Assembly: GCA_003134855.1 (NCBI GenBank)
Contig: PLCS01000015.1
Coordinates: 1-48,007, forward strand
Length of the DNA stretch: 48,007 bases
Reading direction: 5' to 3'
Source of the DNA: Acidobacteriaceae bacterium
GTDB taxonomy: Bacteria; Acidobacteriota; Terriglobia; Terriglobales; Acidobacteriaceae
Shown: positions 1 through 8,225 of the stretch, piece by piece
Numbering within the stretch: position 1 is the stretch's first letter
Layout of the letters: each line of letters starts with the position of its first letter
Made by a program: the position numbers and the translations under genes
The notes under the pieces: generated by a model
Databases searched by the model: none
What the model was told of the DNA's origin: nothing
What the model saw: the letters and a program-made list of their open reading frames with translations, nothing else

Positions 1-110
1 TTTTAAGGCAATAGCCGGAAACGTTGGAAAAAGCGAATCCTATCGCATTGCCTTTTGACCTTCACTATGTACTACCCGTATGTGGAGCAGTTATCAGCAA
101 GGAGCGAAGC

Positions 111-611
111 ATGAAAAAGATAGCGGTAGTTGCAAGTGCGGTATTGATGTCGATGGGGCTCGGAATGGCCGGGGCGCAACAAACTTCGTCCGTCGAACAA
201 AACAAAAAAGGAGTCGTTATGAAAGGTTTTGTGCAAGACATCGAGGATCTCGCTATTAAGAATAACGATTTTCGTCGGGTGCTTTACACGACAAAGCAAT
301 GCCAACTCGTCGTCATGGCGTTAAAGCCCAAGGAAGAGATCGGAGCGGAAGTCCACAAGTCCGACCAATTCTTTCGCGTGGAGGAGGGGACCGGTGAGGC
401 GGTTCTCGATGGCGTTCGGACGCCGATCCGCGCTGGCTTCGCAGTAGTAGTCCCGGCTGGGGTGAATCACAACATCATCAATACCGGCAATGTCCCAATG
501 AAGCTCTATACGCTCTATGCGCCGCCGAATCATCGGGACGGCGTCGTACACCATACCCGTGCCGATGCGGAGGCCGACAACGAGCACTTCGACGGCAAAA
601 CGACTGAATAG
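111..611 (+). CDS. Cupin-domain protein with signal peptide
   Basis: Small single-domain cupin of 166 residues. The cupin barrel occupies roughly residues 60-150, with 'EEIGAEVHKSDQFFRVEEG' as the first metal-site motif (only one His, unlike the usual HxH) and 'VVPAGVNHNIINTG' as the second motif. The first 24 residues (MKKIAVVASAVLMSMG..GAQ) are a clear Sec signal peptide, so the product should be periplasmic or secreted. ATG at 111 has AAGGAG-like sequence 8 bp upstream. A second in-frame ATG at 219 (MKGFVQDIEDL) also has an AAAGGAG Shine-Dalgarno, and it matches where cytoplasmic relatives normally begin. The gene may therefore yield two forms. Substrate unknown; bacterial cupins of this kind are often annotated as mannose-6-phosphate isomerase-like, which I do not claim. 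Confidence 0.8.
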   Translation: MKKIAVVASAVLMSMGLGMAGAQQTSSVEQNKKGVVMKGFVQDIEDLAIKNNDFRRVLYTTKQCQLVVMALKPKEEIGAEVHKSDQFFRVEEGTGEAVLDGVRTPIRAGFAVVVPAGVNHNIINTGNVPMKLYTLYAPPNHRDGVVHHTRADAEADNEHFDGKTTE

Positions 612-626
612 AGAGTTTCGGTATCC

Positions 627-668
627 CATCCTTTTCGCATAAACCGCGAAAAGGATGAGGCACCCGGA
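627..668. repeat. REP-like palindrome (GGTGCCCCATCC family)
   Basis: A perfect 12-bp inverted repeat: catccttttcgc at 627-638 and gcgaaaaggatg at 646-657, 7-nt loop, followed by aggcacccgg. It lies 16 bp after the cupin stop and could fold as a hairpin in the mRNA. The same outer sequence, with changing stem cores, recurs at 8178, 9351, 24697 and 47295, which marks a dispersed palindromic family. Confidence 0.75.
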
Positions 669-799
669 CATTTCTAGCTGCTCAAGCAAAGACGCGGCGG
701 GGACGGGAATCCGGCGAGAGGAGTGGTCCGTCGGGCCGCCCCTCCCTTGCTTTGCACTTGGAACCCGCGCTGGGGCTACACTTAACTTTGCTTAAGACG

Positions 800-1702
800 A
801 TGCGGAAAAAGCTCGAATTTTGGCTGGTGCTGGCCGTGGCGCGTCCCCTGGGCCGTTTGCCGCGCGGTCTCGCCCGCTGGCTCTCTGGCGTGCTGGCCTG
901 GATCGTCTACAGCTTGCACGGCCGCCTGCGCCGCGTAGGCGAGCGCAACCTGGAGCTGGCTTTTCCAGAGTTCTCATCCAAAAGTAGAAGAGCGGAGCTC
1001 CTCCGCGGCGTCTTCCGTCACCTCGGCTGGCAGTTGGTCGAGTTCTGCCGCATGACTCACTACACTGCCGAGAATACGCGCGGCTGGATGCGCACCGAGG
1101 GCCTCGATCACTACCTGGCTGCGAAGGCGCGCGGCAAAGGGGTACTCATCGTCACCGGCCACCTGGGCGCGTGGGAGATTTCAGGCTTCTACCTTTCGAT
1201 GATGGGCCATACCATGAGCGTGGTCATTCGTCCCCTCGACAACCAGCGCCTCGACGAGTTCGTCAACGCCAATCGCTGCCGCTACGGCAATCGCATGCTG
1301 CCCAAGAACGACTTCGCGCGGGGCCTGCTTACCGCGATGCGCTCAGGCGAGACCGTGGCCATTCTCATGGACACGAACATGACCCCGCCGCAGGGCGAGT
1401 TTGTGGAGTTTTTCGGTCATCAGGCCTGCACCGCAACCGGCCTGGCCCGCATCGCCCTCAAGACAGGCGCGGCCGTGCTGCCGGGCTTTATGCTGTGGGA
1501 GAAGGCCGAGCGCCGCTACGTGCTCCACTTTGGCCCGGAGCTGGTTCTTGCGCGCACCGGGGACGCGCACGCCGACATTCTCGCCGCCACGCAACAATGC
1601 ACGAGCGCCATCGAAGACTGGATTCGGCGCTATCCTGACCAGTGGCTGTGGATTCACCGCCGCTGGAAGACGCGTCCGGCGGGAGAGCCGGGACTGTATT
1701 GA
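800..1702 (+). CDS. LpxL/HtrB-family lipid A acyltransferase
   Basis: A 300-residue lysophospholipid acyltransferase of the LpxL/LpxM (HtrB) family. It would transfer an acyl chain onto a Kdo2-lipid A precursor or a related lipid at the inner membrane. The N-terminal residues 1-40 are hydrophobic and basic, typical of the membrane anchor. The catalytic HX4(D/E)-type motif is visible as GHLGAWE (His121, Glu126). A second conserved block is 'ILMDTNMTPPQGEFVEFFG' near residue 195. The C-terminus 'RYPDQWLWIHRRWKTRP' is the family signature. I chose ATG 800; a TTG at 752 would add 16 residues but has no support. It is followed 11 bp later by lpxD, so the two lipid A genes form an operon. Whether the true substrate is Kdo-lipid A is inferred from family and neighbour. 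Confidence 0.88.
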   Translation: MRKKLEFWLVLAVARPLGRLPRGLARWLSGVLAWIVYSLHGRLRRVGERNLELAFPEFSSKSRRAELLRGVFRHLGWQLVEFCRMTHYTAENTRGWMRTEGLDHYLAAKARGKGVLIVTGHLGAWEISGFYLSMMGHTMSVVIRPLDNQRLDEFVNANRCRYGNRMLPKNDFARGLLTAMRSGETVAILMDTNMTPPQGEFVEFFGHQACTATGLARIALKTGAAVLPGFMLWEKAERRYVLHFGPELVLARTGDAHADILAATQQCTSAIEDWIRRYPDQWLWIHRRWKTRPAGEPGLY

Positions 1703-1713
1703 AGGAGGCAACC

Positions 1714-2760
1714 ATGACGCTGGGCGAACTGGTTGAAGCGCTGGGCGGTAAGCTGGCGCAGGGCAACCCAGAATGGGAGGTCGAAGGCGTAAGCTCTTCC
1801 GCGCGAGCTTGCGCCTTTCATCTGGTCTTTGCTGAAGACGCCGCTTCGGCTGCAAAGGCATTGGCCCGCAGCTCAGGAATGGTCGTCTTGCGGGCCGGGC
1901 TTATCGATCCGTATCCGCCGGATTATTGCATCGTGGAAGCCGATCAGCCGCGGCTATGGTTTGCGCGAGCGGCCCAGTTGCTCAAGCCTGCGCTGCCCGC
2001 CACAGGAGTGCACCCAACAGCGGTCATTGGAGAAGGCGCGGAACTCGGCGAGAATGTCACGGTCGGCCCTTGCGCGGTGGTCGGCGAGAATGCGCAGATT
2101 GGCGCGGGAACCCGCATTGAAGCCGGAGCGATCATTGGCGAGGGCGTGCGCATTGGCGAACATTGCCGCATCTACCCCCGCGCCGTCCTCTATCCCGAAA
2201 CCAGACTCGGCAACCGCGTCATTGTCCATGCCGGCGCGGTGCTGGGCGCGGACGGCTTCGGCTATGTGCGCGACAGTGCTACTGGCGCTTATACACAATT
2301 TCCGCAGCAAGGAACGCTGTTGATCGAGGACGATGTGGAGATCGGCGCCAACTCGACCATCGACCGCGGCGCGCTGAAGCAAACAAAAGTCGGCCGGGGA
2401 ACCAAGATGGACAATCTGGTCCACGTCGGCCACAACTGCGAGATCGGCGAAGACGTGATTCTGGTTACCGGGGTGGGCATCAGCGGCTCTTGCACGGTGG
2501 GCAATGGAGCGGTGATCGCCGGCCAGGTGGGCATCGGCGACCACGCACACATCGGTCCCGGCGTGATTCTGGGCGGCCAGGCAGGCGTCTTGAGCGGCAA
2601 GACGATCACCAACGAAGGTCTGGGCATCAAGCCGGGCACTGTGCTGTGGGGCACGCCGGCCCGACCGCTTAAGCAGGTTCTGCGCGAGCTTGCCGTGCTG
2701 GCGCGGCTGGCGAAGAAGGGGGCAGGTACTAGGGATCAGGGATCAGGGAACAGGGATTAG
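1714..2760 (+). CDS. lpxD: UDP-3-O-acylglucosamine N-acyltransferase LpxD
   Basis: Third committed enzyme of lipid A synthesis: it adds the N-linked 3-hydroxyacyl chain to UDP-3-O-acylglucosamine, using acyl-ACP, in the cytoplasm. Residues 1-100 form the uridine-binding domain ('FVFAEDAASAAKAL'-like region). Residues 105-320 are left-handed beta-helix hexapeptide repeats (IGEGAELGENVTVG...). The catalytic base is His240 in 'VHVGHNCEIG'. The start is ATG 1714 with a near-perfect GGAGG 7 bp upstream. The gene directly follows the LpxL-like acyltransferase. Its last residues (GTRDQGSGNRD) are not family sequence: they are encoded by a GGGATCA-type heptanucleotide repeat array, so the natural stop appears to have been lost or moved by the repeat. 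Length (348 aa) is otherwise normal. Confidence 0.95.
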   Translation: MTLGELVEALGGKLAQGNPEWEVEGVSSSARACAFHLVFAEDAASAAKALARSSGMVVLRAGLIDPYPPDYCIVEADQPRLWFARAAQLLKPALPATGVHPTAVIGEGAELGENVTVGPCAVVGENAQIGAGTRIEAGAIIGEGVRIGEHCRIYPRAVLYPETRLGNRVIVHAGAVLGADGFGYVRDSATGAYTQFPQQGTLLIEDDVEIGANSTIDRGALKQTKVGRGTKMDNLVHVGHNCEIGEDVILVTGVGISGSCTVGNGAVIAGQVGIGDHAHIGPGVILGGQAGVLSGKTITNEGLGIKPGTVLWGTPARPLKQVLRELAVLARLAKKGAGTRDQGSGNRD

Positions 2761-2784
2761 GGATCAGGGAACAGGGATTAGGGC
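2731..2784 (+). repeat. Heptad/20-bp tandem repeat over lpxD stop
   Basis: Iterated GGGATCA/GGGAACA/GGGATTA units. The 20-bp block ggatcagggaacagggatta is present twice in a row, at 2741-2760 and 2761-2780. The lpxD stop codon is formed inside the array. The same heptads occur at 12502-12530 and, on the opposite strand, at 40234-40275. Confidence 0.85.
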
Positions 2785-2846
2785 CGAGCTACTGACTAAT
2801 AACCTGACTGTGAGAGTTATTGTTGTCTGCAAAGGAGAAAATAGCC

Positions 2847-5060
2847 ATGCGGCAAGCGCGGGGAATGGTGTTGTTTTCAGGAATATTGGTGGGGCTGATC
2901 CTGGTCACGGGGCTGGCGCGGGCAGCCTCGGCGCAGGCGGATTACCCCTTTCGGGACACCCGTCTGACCGATGATCAGCGCATCAATGATCTGCTGAGTC
3001 GGTTGACGCTCGATGAGAAGATTCAACTGATGTCGAGCAATCCGAAGTATCCCCGGCTGGGGCTGGCTTTTTCCGGCCAGGTGGAAGGCCTGCATGGGCT
3101 GGCGCTGGGCGGGCCGGGTGGATGGGGCGGCAGAGGAAAGCTGGCGCTGCCCACCACGACCTTTCCGCAAGAGAAGGGTCTCGGCGCAATGTGGGATACG
3201 GAGTTGCTCCAGAAGATAGCCGCCTTGGAGGGCTACGAGGCCCGCTACGACTATCAGAGCCAGGAGTACGACCGGGGCGGAGTCGTGGTGCGCGCGCCCA
3301 ATGCTGACCTGAGCCGCGATCCGCACTGGGGCCGGACAGAGGAATCGTATGGCGAGGACCCGTTCCTGGTTGGTACGCTCACCGTCGCCTTCGCCCGCGG
3401 CCTGCAAGGCCCCGATCCCAAGCACTGGCAGGCCGCCTCGCTGATGAAGCATTTTCTGGCCAATGAGAATGAAGAGGGCCGCTCCTTCACCTCCTCGGAC
3501 TTCGATGAGCGACTCTTCCGCGAGTACTACTCCGTGCCCTTCCGCATGGGCTTCGAGCAGGGCGGTTCGCGGGCGGTGATGGCCGCCTACAACTCCTGGA
3601 ACGGCACGCCGATGCTCATTCATCCGGTGCTGAAGGATGTGATGATCAAGGAGTGGGGCAATGACGGGATCATCTGCTCTGACGGCGGCGCGCTCGGCCT
3701 GCTGATTACCGCCCACAAGAGCTTTGCCGACAAGGAGCACGGCTCGGCGGCGGCGGTGAAGGCCAGCGTTAACAACTTCCTCGATACGTTTAAGGACGAT
3801 CTTGCCAAGGCACTGAAGGACGGTCTGGTGACCGAGGCGGATATGGATGCTTCTCTGCACAATGAACTGCGCGTCTTTCTGCGGCTGGGCGAGTTCGATC
3901 CGCCCGGAGTGGATCCCTACGCCAGCATCGGCCGGGGCAGCGGCGGAGAACTGCCGCCGTGGGAGCGCGACTCCAGCAAGGCGCTGGCGCGGCTGGCCAC
4001 CGATGAGTCCATTGTCCTGCTCAAGAATGAAGCCGGCACGCTGCCGCTCAACCGCGCCAGGCTGAAATCCATTGCCGTGATCGGTCCCTTTGCCGACCAG
4101 GTGCTGCTGGATTGGTACAGCGGAACCCCGCCCTATGCGGTAAGCGCTTTGGAAGGGATTCGTGACGGGGCGGGCAAGGGAATCAAAGTGCTCTTCAACG
4201 ACGGCTCATACCCCGCGCTGGCCGCGGCTCTGGCCGCCAAGGCCGATGTGGCGATTGTGGTGGTCGGCAATCATCCGGAGTGCAATGCCGGCTGGAACGT
4301 CTGCCCCACTCCCTCCAACGGCAAGGAGAGCGTGGACCGCAAAACCATCGTGCTGGAGCAAGAGGAATTGGTAAAGACGGTCTTCGCCGCCAATCCCCGG
4401 ACCATCGAGGTGCTGCGCGCCAGCTTTCCCTATGCGATTGTCTGGAGCCAGCAGAATCTGCCCGCGATTGTGCATATGACCCACAACAGCCAGGAGGAGG
4501 GTCACGGTCTGGCCGATGTGCTCTTTGGCGACTACTCCCCGGCCGGCCGGCTCACCCAGACCTGGCCCACCGGCGACGCGCAACTGCTGCCCATCATGGA
4601 CTACAACCTGCTCCATGGGCGCACCTACCTTTACAGCAAGGACAAGCCGCTTTACGCTTTCGGCTATGGGCTCAGCTATACGAGTTTTGCCTATCAATCC
4701 CTGGGCCTCAGCGCGCCCACAGTGGCTGCGGATGGCAAGGTCCAGGTGACCGTGAAGATCAGGAATACCGGCAAGCGGGCGGGCGACGAGGTGGTCCAGC
4801 TCTATGTGCAGCATTTGGGCTCGGCGGTGGTTCGCCCTCAGTTGGAATTGAAGGGATTCAAGCGCGTAAGGATTGAGGCCGGTGCGGAACAAGAGGTGAA
4901 GCTGGAGCTGAAACCGCGCGATCTGGCGCACTGGGACGCGGCGCGCCACGCCTGGAGTGTGGAAAAGGAACAGGTGCGTGTGCTGGCGGGCGGATCGAGC
5001 GACAAACTCCCTCTGCAGGCCATCTTGGAGGTGACGACCAGCAAGGAGTTCAATCCGTAG
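2847..5060 (+). CDS. Secreted glycoside hydrolase family 3 (beta-glucosidase/xylosidase)
   Basis: A 737-residue GH3 retaining exo-glycosidase, most like the beta-xylosidase/beta-glucosidase branch. A signal peptide spans about residues 1-30 (ending AASAQA), which suggests periplasmic or outer action on plant or fungal oligosaccharides. The N-terminal (beta/alpha)8 domain carries the nucleophile in 'GIICSDGG' (Asp279) and the substrate-binding 'LMKHFLANENE' motif near 205. The second alpha/beta sandwich domain starts near residue 390 ('SIVLLKNEAGTLPLN'). A fibronectin III-like domain closes the protein (from about residue 620, 'VKIRNTGKRAGDEVVQLYV'). The start is ATG 2847 after AAAGGAG. The gene is monocistronic, between the lpxD repeat array and a tRNA gene. 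Exact sugar specificity cannot be read from sequence. Confidence 0.93.
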   Translation: MRQARGMVLFSGILVGLILVTGLARAASAQADYPFRDTRLTDDQRINDLLSRLTLDEKIQLMSSNPKYPRLGLAFSGQVEGLHGLALGGPGGWGGRGKLALPTTTFPQEKGLGAMWDTELLQKIAALEGYEARYDYQSQEYDRGGVVVRAPNADLSRDPHWGRTEESYGEDPFLVGTLTVAFARGLQGPDPKHWQAASLMKHFLANENEEGRSFTSSDFDERLFREYYSVPFRMGFEQGGSRAVMAAYNSWNGTPMLIHPVLKDVMIKEWGNDGIICSDGGALGLLITAHKSFADKEHGSAAAVKASVNNFLDTFKDDLAKALKDGLVTEADMDASLHNELRVFLRLGEFDPPGVDPYASIGRGSGGELPPWERDSSKALARLATDESIVLLKNEAGTLPLNRARLKSIAVIGPFADQVLLDWYSGTPPYAVSALEGIRDGAGKGIKVLFNDGSYPALAAALAAKADVAIVVVGNHPECNAGWNVCPTPSNGKESVDRKTIVLEQEELVKTVFAANPRTIEVLRASFPYAIVWSQQNLPAIVHMTHNSQEEGHGLADVLFGDYSPAGRLTQTWPTGDAQLLPIMDYNLLHGRTYLYSKDKPLYAFGYGLSYTSFAYQSLGLSAPTVAADGKVQVTVKIRNTGKRAGDEVVQLYVQHLGSAVVRPQLELKGFKRVRIEAGAEQEVKLELKPRDLAHWDAARHAWSVEKEQVRVLAGGSSDKLPLQAILEVTTSKEFNP

Positions 5061-5088
5061 GGGGAGGGGGTACGGCTATTGCAATTCC

Positions 5089-5106
5089 AACGGTCTTTGC
5101 CGTTTT
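5089..5106 (+). terminator. Possible weak terminator after the GH3 gene
   Basis: Short stem aacgg/ccgtt with a 6-nt loop, followed by TTTTGG, 29 bp after the GH3 stop. The stem is only 5 bp, so this is tentative. A degenerate half copy of the REP-like palindrome (ggatgaggcctcgg) follows at about 5116-5130. Confidence 0.3.
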
Positions 5107-5162
5107 GGATGAGAACCCCAAAAAAGGATGAGGCCTCGGAACAGTACATAGTGAGGAATGTA

Positions 5163-5239
5163 TGGTGCGCCCGGAGAGAGTCGAACTCCCGACCTACTGG
5201 TTCGTAGCCAGTCGCTCTATCCAGCTGAGCTACGGGCGC
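5163..5239 (-). tRNA. tRNA-Arg (ACG)
   Basis: Read on the minus strand the gene begins GCGCCCGTAGCTCAGC and ends with the pairing arm CGGGCGC plus an encoded ACCA. The acceptor stem is 7/7 paired. The anticodon stem ACTGG/CCAGT encloses the loop CTACGAA, giving anticodon ACG (arginine, read as ICG after deamination). The T arm contains GTTCGACTC. Total length of 77 nt including CCA is normal. Confidence 0.97.
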
Positions 5240-5307
5240 GCACGGGTGATTTCAAGTGAAACCATAGACAGAATATCAGGGTTTTTCCGGCGGCGCAATC
5301 GAGAAAA

Positions 5308-5577
5308 CTAGGCCGCGGGCGCAGGTGCCGGGGCCGGCTGCGGCGCAATCAGCGGAAGGTCGGCCTCGATCTCCAGGCCCGCCTGGCGGACGAGTTTGGC
5401 GATGGCCGCGGCATTGAGCCGGGTAGCGTCATATTCCACGCGCAGCGTGCGGGCGGCGCGGTCGAAGCTGAGCCGGCGAATGCCGTAGACCTCGCGGATA
5501 TTGGCCAGCGCGCGAGTCACTGCATCGATACTTGAGGGCTGCGCGGCCGTGCGAAAGAGAATCTCCACCGATGTCAT
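5308..5577 (-). CDS. Small HMA-fold-like protein, Ala/Pro-rich tail
   Basis: An 89-residue protein with a ferredoxin-like beta-alpha-beta-beta-alpha-beta pattern resembling heavy-metal-associated domains ('SVEILFRTAAQPSSIDAVTRAL...GIRRLSFDRAARTLRVEYDATRLN'). The CxxC metal ligands of true HMA domains are absent, so copper binding is unlikely. It ends in an (AP)n tail. I prefer ATG 5577; an upstream TTG at 5598 would add seven residues. No convincing Shine-Dalgarno is seen. It lies alone between the tRNA and the broken antitoxin gene. Function unknown; 'HMA-like' rests on the secondary-structure pattern only. Confidence 0.6.
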   Translation of the reverse strand: MTSVEILFRTAAQPSSIDAVTRALANIREVYGIRRLSFDRAARTLRVEYDATRLNAAAIAKLVRQAGLEIEADLPLIAPQPAPAPAPAA

Positions 5578-5604
5578 AGGGAAATGATAGCAAGGCAAGG
5601 GGCC

Positions 5605-5896
5605 TCACCGCGCCTCACAGGCCTTCTCACGCGGGAACGGAAGTACTTTGAACCGCGAAGGCCGCTGCAGCTCCAGCCACAGGTCATATTGCATTTGCAT
5701 CTTCAACCAGAAATCCGGTGAGGTTCTCAGGGCCGCTGATAGCCGCAAAGACGTATTGACGGTGATGCCCGCATGCCCATTCAGGACGCGGGAGATGCGC
5801 GCGGGTGAGGCCAAGCCGGGAGGCCGCTTCGGAAACGCTCATTTCACCGAGATAGTCGCGCAACACTTCGCCGGGATGTGCGGGATTGAAGATCAT
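5605..5896 (-). pseudogene. HigA/VapI-type antitoxin, frameshifted
   Basis: A HigA-family XRE antitoxin split over two frames. The first frame starts at ATG 5896 (SD AAAAGGGA) and reads MIFNPAHPGEVLRDYLGEMS...SRLGLTRA, the usual 'HPGE' start. The second frame continues ISRVLNGHAGITVNTSLRL and SPDFWLKMQMQYDLWLEL, the family C-terminal half, to the stop at 5605. The frames can be joined by restoring two bases (CG) in the run gcgcgcg at 5797-5803, giving LTRARISRVLNG, a perfect family match. No HigB toxin gene is adjacent. It may be a real decayed orphan antitoxin or a sequencing or assembly indel in a CG dinucleotide run. DNA binding by the helix-turn-helix would be lost if the shift is real. 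Confidence 0.8.
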
Positions 5897-5919
5897 TGTT
5901 TTCCCTTTTCCAGTATGCG

Positions 5920-6445
<526 letters not shown>

Positions 6446-6447
<2 letters not shown>

Positions 6448-7645
6448 GGCGAAGGACAGAGCGGAGAGAATCGAGATGGTCGGCCGGTTCAAGCCGGTGC
6501 TCGGACTCTCCGAGACGCCCGGCGAGCCGGCAGCGTCGGGCGTGTCGTGGGGTACTGTCTTTGACCAGCCCGAGCCGGAGGAGTTGCTGGAACTGACCGT
6601 CATCATTCCGGCGCGCAACGAGGAAGACTGCCTGGCCGCGTGCCTCGAATCGCTGGTCAGCCAGTCAGAGAAAGTCTTTGAGCTGGGCCGCGACTGGGAG
6701 CTGATCGTAGTGGACGACCACTCGACCGACCGGACTGCCCAAATTGCGAATCAGTTCGCCCGCGGCTTTGCCGGGGTCACGGTGATCGGGGCAGGGAAGC
6801 TGGAGCCGGGCCCAAAACCAGTTTGGACCGGCAAGAACAACGCCATCTGGACGGCGGCTCGCTTGGCGCGTGGCCGGTGGCTGCTCTTCACCGACGCCGA
6901 TACGATCCACGAGCCGGGCAATCTGCACCGCGCCCTGCATGAGGCCGCCCGCTACAAGGTGGGCGTGTTGAGCTACTCGCCGCGGCAGATTGTGAGCGGC
7001 CTCGCGCAGCGTTCGCTGATGCCGCTGATTTTTTCCGAACTTGCGCTGTCCTATCCGCAGGCCAAGGTCTCCGACCCCGCCGAGCGCATTGCCGCGGCCA
7101 ACGGGCAGTTTCTGCTCATCGAGCGCGAAGCCTACCGACGCCTCGGCGGTCACGCCATGGTCGCCGAAAAGGTTCTTGAAGACGTGGAACTGGCCTTCCT
7201 GGCCAAGCGCCGCCGGATTGGCCTGCGCTTCCGCTACGCCGCCGACGCCGTCTCCACGCGCATGTACCGCACGGCCGCGGCGATGATCGAGGGTTGGACC
7301 AAGAACCTGGCGCTGCTCTTCTCGAATTGCCTGGCGCTGGCCCTCTGGCGCATCCTCGACATTCTGCTGCTCTTCGTGTTGCCCTTGCTGGCCGTCGAGC
7401 TGTGGAACGTGCATTTCGCTCCGCACGCGATGCCCTGGGTCTACGACGGCTGGTTGATCGTCCTCTTGTGGGTGCGCAACCTCTTCCGCTTCTATGGCCG
7501 TGTCGCCAAATCCAACTTTCCCTTCCTCGATTGCGCCATCGCGCCGCTGGGATTGCCGCTTTTTGTCGTGCTGCTCTGCCGCAGTTGGTACCAGCACCGT
7601 ATCCTGAAGCGCGTAAGCTGGAAGGGGCGTGAGTACGCGGCGTAA
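6446..7645 (+). CDS. Membrane glycosyltransferase family 2
   Basis: A 399-residue processive-type GT2 enzyme similar to HpnB/CrtQ-like proteins. The GT-A domain covers residues 51-260: 'LTVIIPARNEED' binds the nucleotide sugar, 'LIVVDDHSTD' follows, and FTDADT (Asp150, Asp152) is the metal-binding DxD. 'VLEDVELAFLAKRRR' supplies the catalytic ED. Three to four hydrophobic segments (about 287-310, 310-325, 330-350, 370-385) anchor the C-terminal part. It likely glycosylates a lipid acceptor on the cytoplasmic membrane face; the acceptor (hopanoid, carotenoid or other) is not determinable here. The start is ATG 6446; TATAAT at 6417-6422 is a possible -10, though it lies in a palindromic context with the divergent gene. 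Confidence 0.88.
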
Positions 7646-7713
7646 TGCAGCTATTCGATCAAAGCATGAAGCCTTGGCCGGGGCAAAATCATCTTCTCTT
7701 ATGAGGAGCCAGA

Positions 7714-8148
7714 ATGATCTATCTGACGCGGCGGGCCACATTTTCCGCTTCGCACTACTATTGGAACCCGTCCTGGTCCGGCGAAAAGAACGAGCAGGTC
7801 TTCGGTCGCTGCGCCAATCGCAATGGGCACGGGCACAACTATACGCTGGAGGTCACGGTAGCGGGCGACGTTGACCCGGTCACCGGCTTTGTCGTCGATC
7901 TGAAGTGGCTCAAGGACGTGATCGAGCGCGAGGTACTCGCCGCCTGGGACCATCGCCACCTCAATCTCGAAGCCCCCGAATTTGCCGCGACGGCGTCAGC
8001 CGCGTTGATTCCGACTACGGAGAACCTGGCCATTGCCGCCTGGAAGCGCCTCGACCCCGCGGTGAAAGCAGCCGGCGGGGCCCACCTCAACCGCGTCCGC
8101 GTCTACGAGACGCCGGAGATTTTTGCGGAATTCCGAGGCGAAGCATGA
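7714..8148 (+). CDS. 6-pyruvoyl-tetrahydropterin synthase/QueD family, copy 1
   Basis: A 144-residue PTPS/QueD (T-fold) enzyme that converts 7,8-dihydroneopterin triphosphate to a tetrahydropterin (6-pyruvoyl- or 6-carboxy-tetrahydropterin). Zn-binding histidines are in 'FSASHYY' and 'NGHGHNY', the catalytic Cys in 'FGRCANRNGHGH', and the substrate Glu region in 'PTTENLA'. The start is ATG 7714 after TGAGGAG. The last bases (ATGA at 8145-8148) overlap the next reading frame, a sign of translational coupling. Together with copy 2 and folE it forms a GTP-to-pterin operon. Queuosine genes queC/queE are not in this window, so a biopterin-like product is as plausible as preQ0. Confidence 0.93.
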   Translation: MIYLTRRATFSASHYYWNPSWSGEKNEQVFGRCANRNGHGHNYTLEVTVAGDVDPVTGFVVDLKWLKDVIEREVLAAWDHRHLNLEAPEFAATASAALIPTTENLAIAAWKRLDPAVKAAGGAHLNRVRVYETPEIFAEFRGEA

Positions 8149-8225
8149 GGGCATACTTCGGCCGCCGCAAATGCACCGTGCCCCATCCATTTCACGTTTT
8201 TTGTGAAATGGGTGGGAAACCATGA
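8145..8225 (+). CDS. 26-codon bridging frame, remnant N-terminus of PTPS copy 2
   Basis: The frame starts MRAYFGRRK and ends at TGA 8225. It overlaps the stop of copy 1 by 4 bp (ATGA) and the start of copy 2 by 4 bp (ATGA at 8222). Its first eight codons (..AYFGRR) repeat codons 19-24 of copy 2 ([13 protein letters not shown]). After that it runs into a REP-like palindrome. I read it as the original start of copy 2, separated from its body by repeat insertion. Whether it is translated is unknown, but it could carry ribosomes across and keep the coupling. Confidence 0.5.
   Translation: MRAYFGRRKCTVPHPFHVFCEMGGKP
8178..8221. repeat. REP-like palindrome inserted between the two PTPS genes
   Basis: gtgccccatcc followed by a stem: ccatccatttcac (8183-8195) pairs with gtgaaatgggtgg (8203-8215) with one mismatch, loop gtttttt. 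Same family as 627-668. It lies between two partly duplicated stretches of coding sequence (8149-8171 and 8275-8303). Confidence 0.75.
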
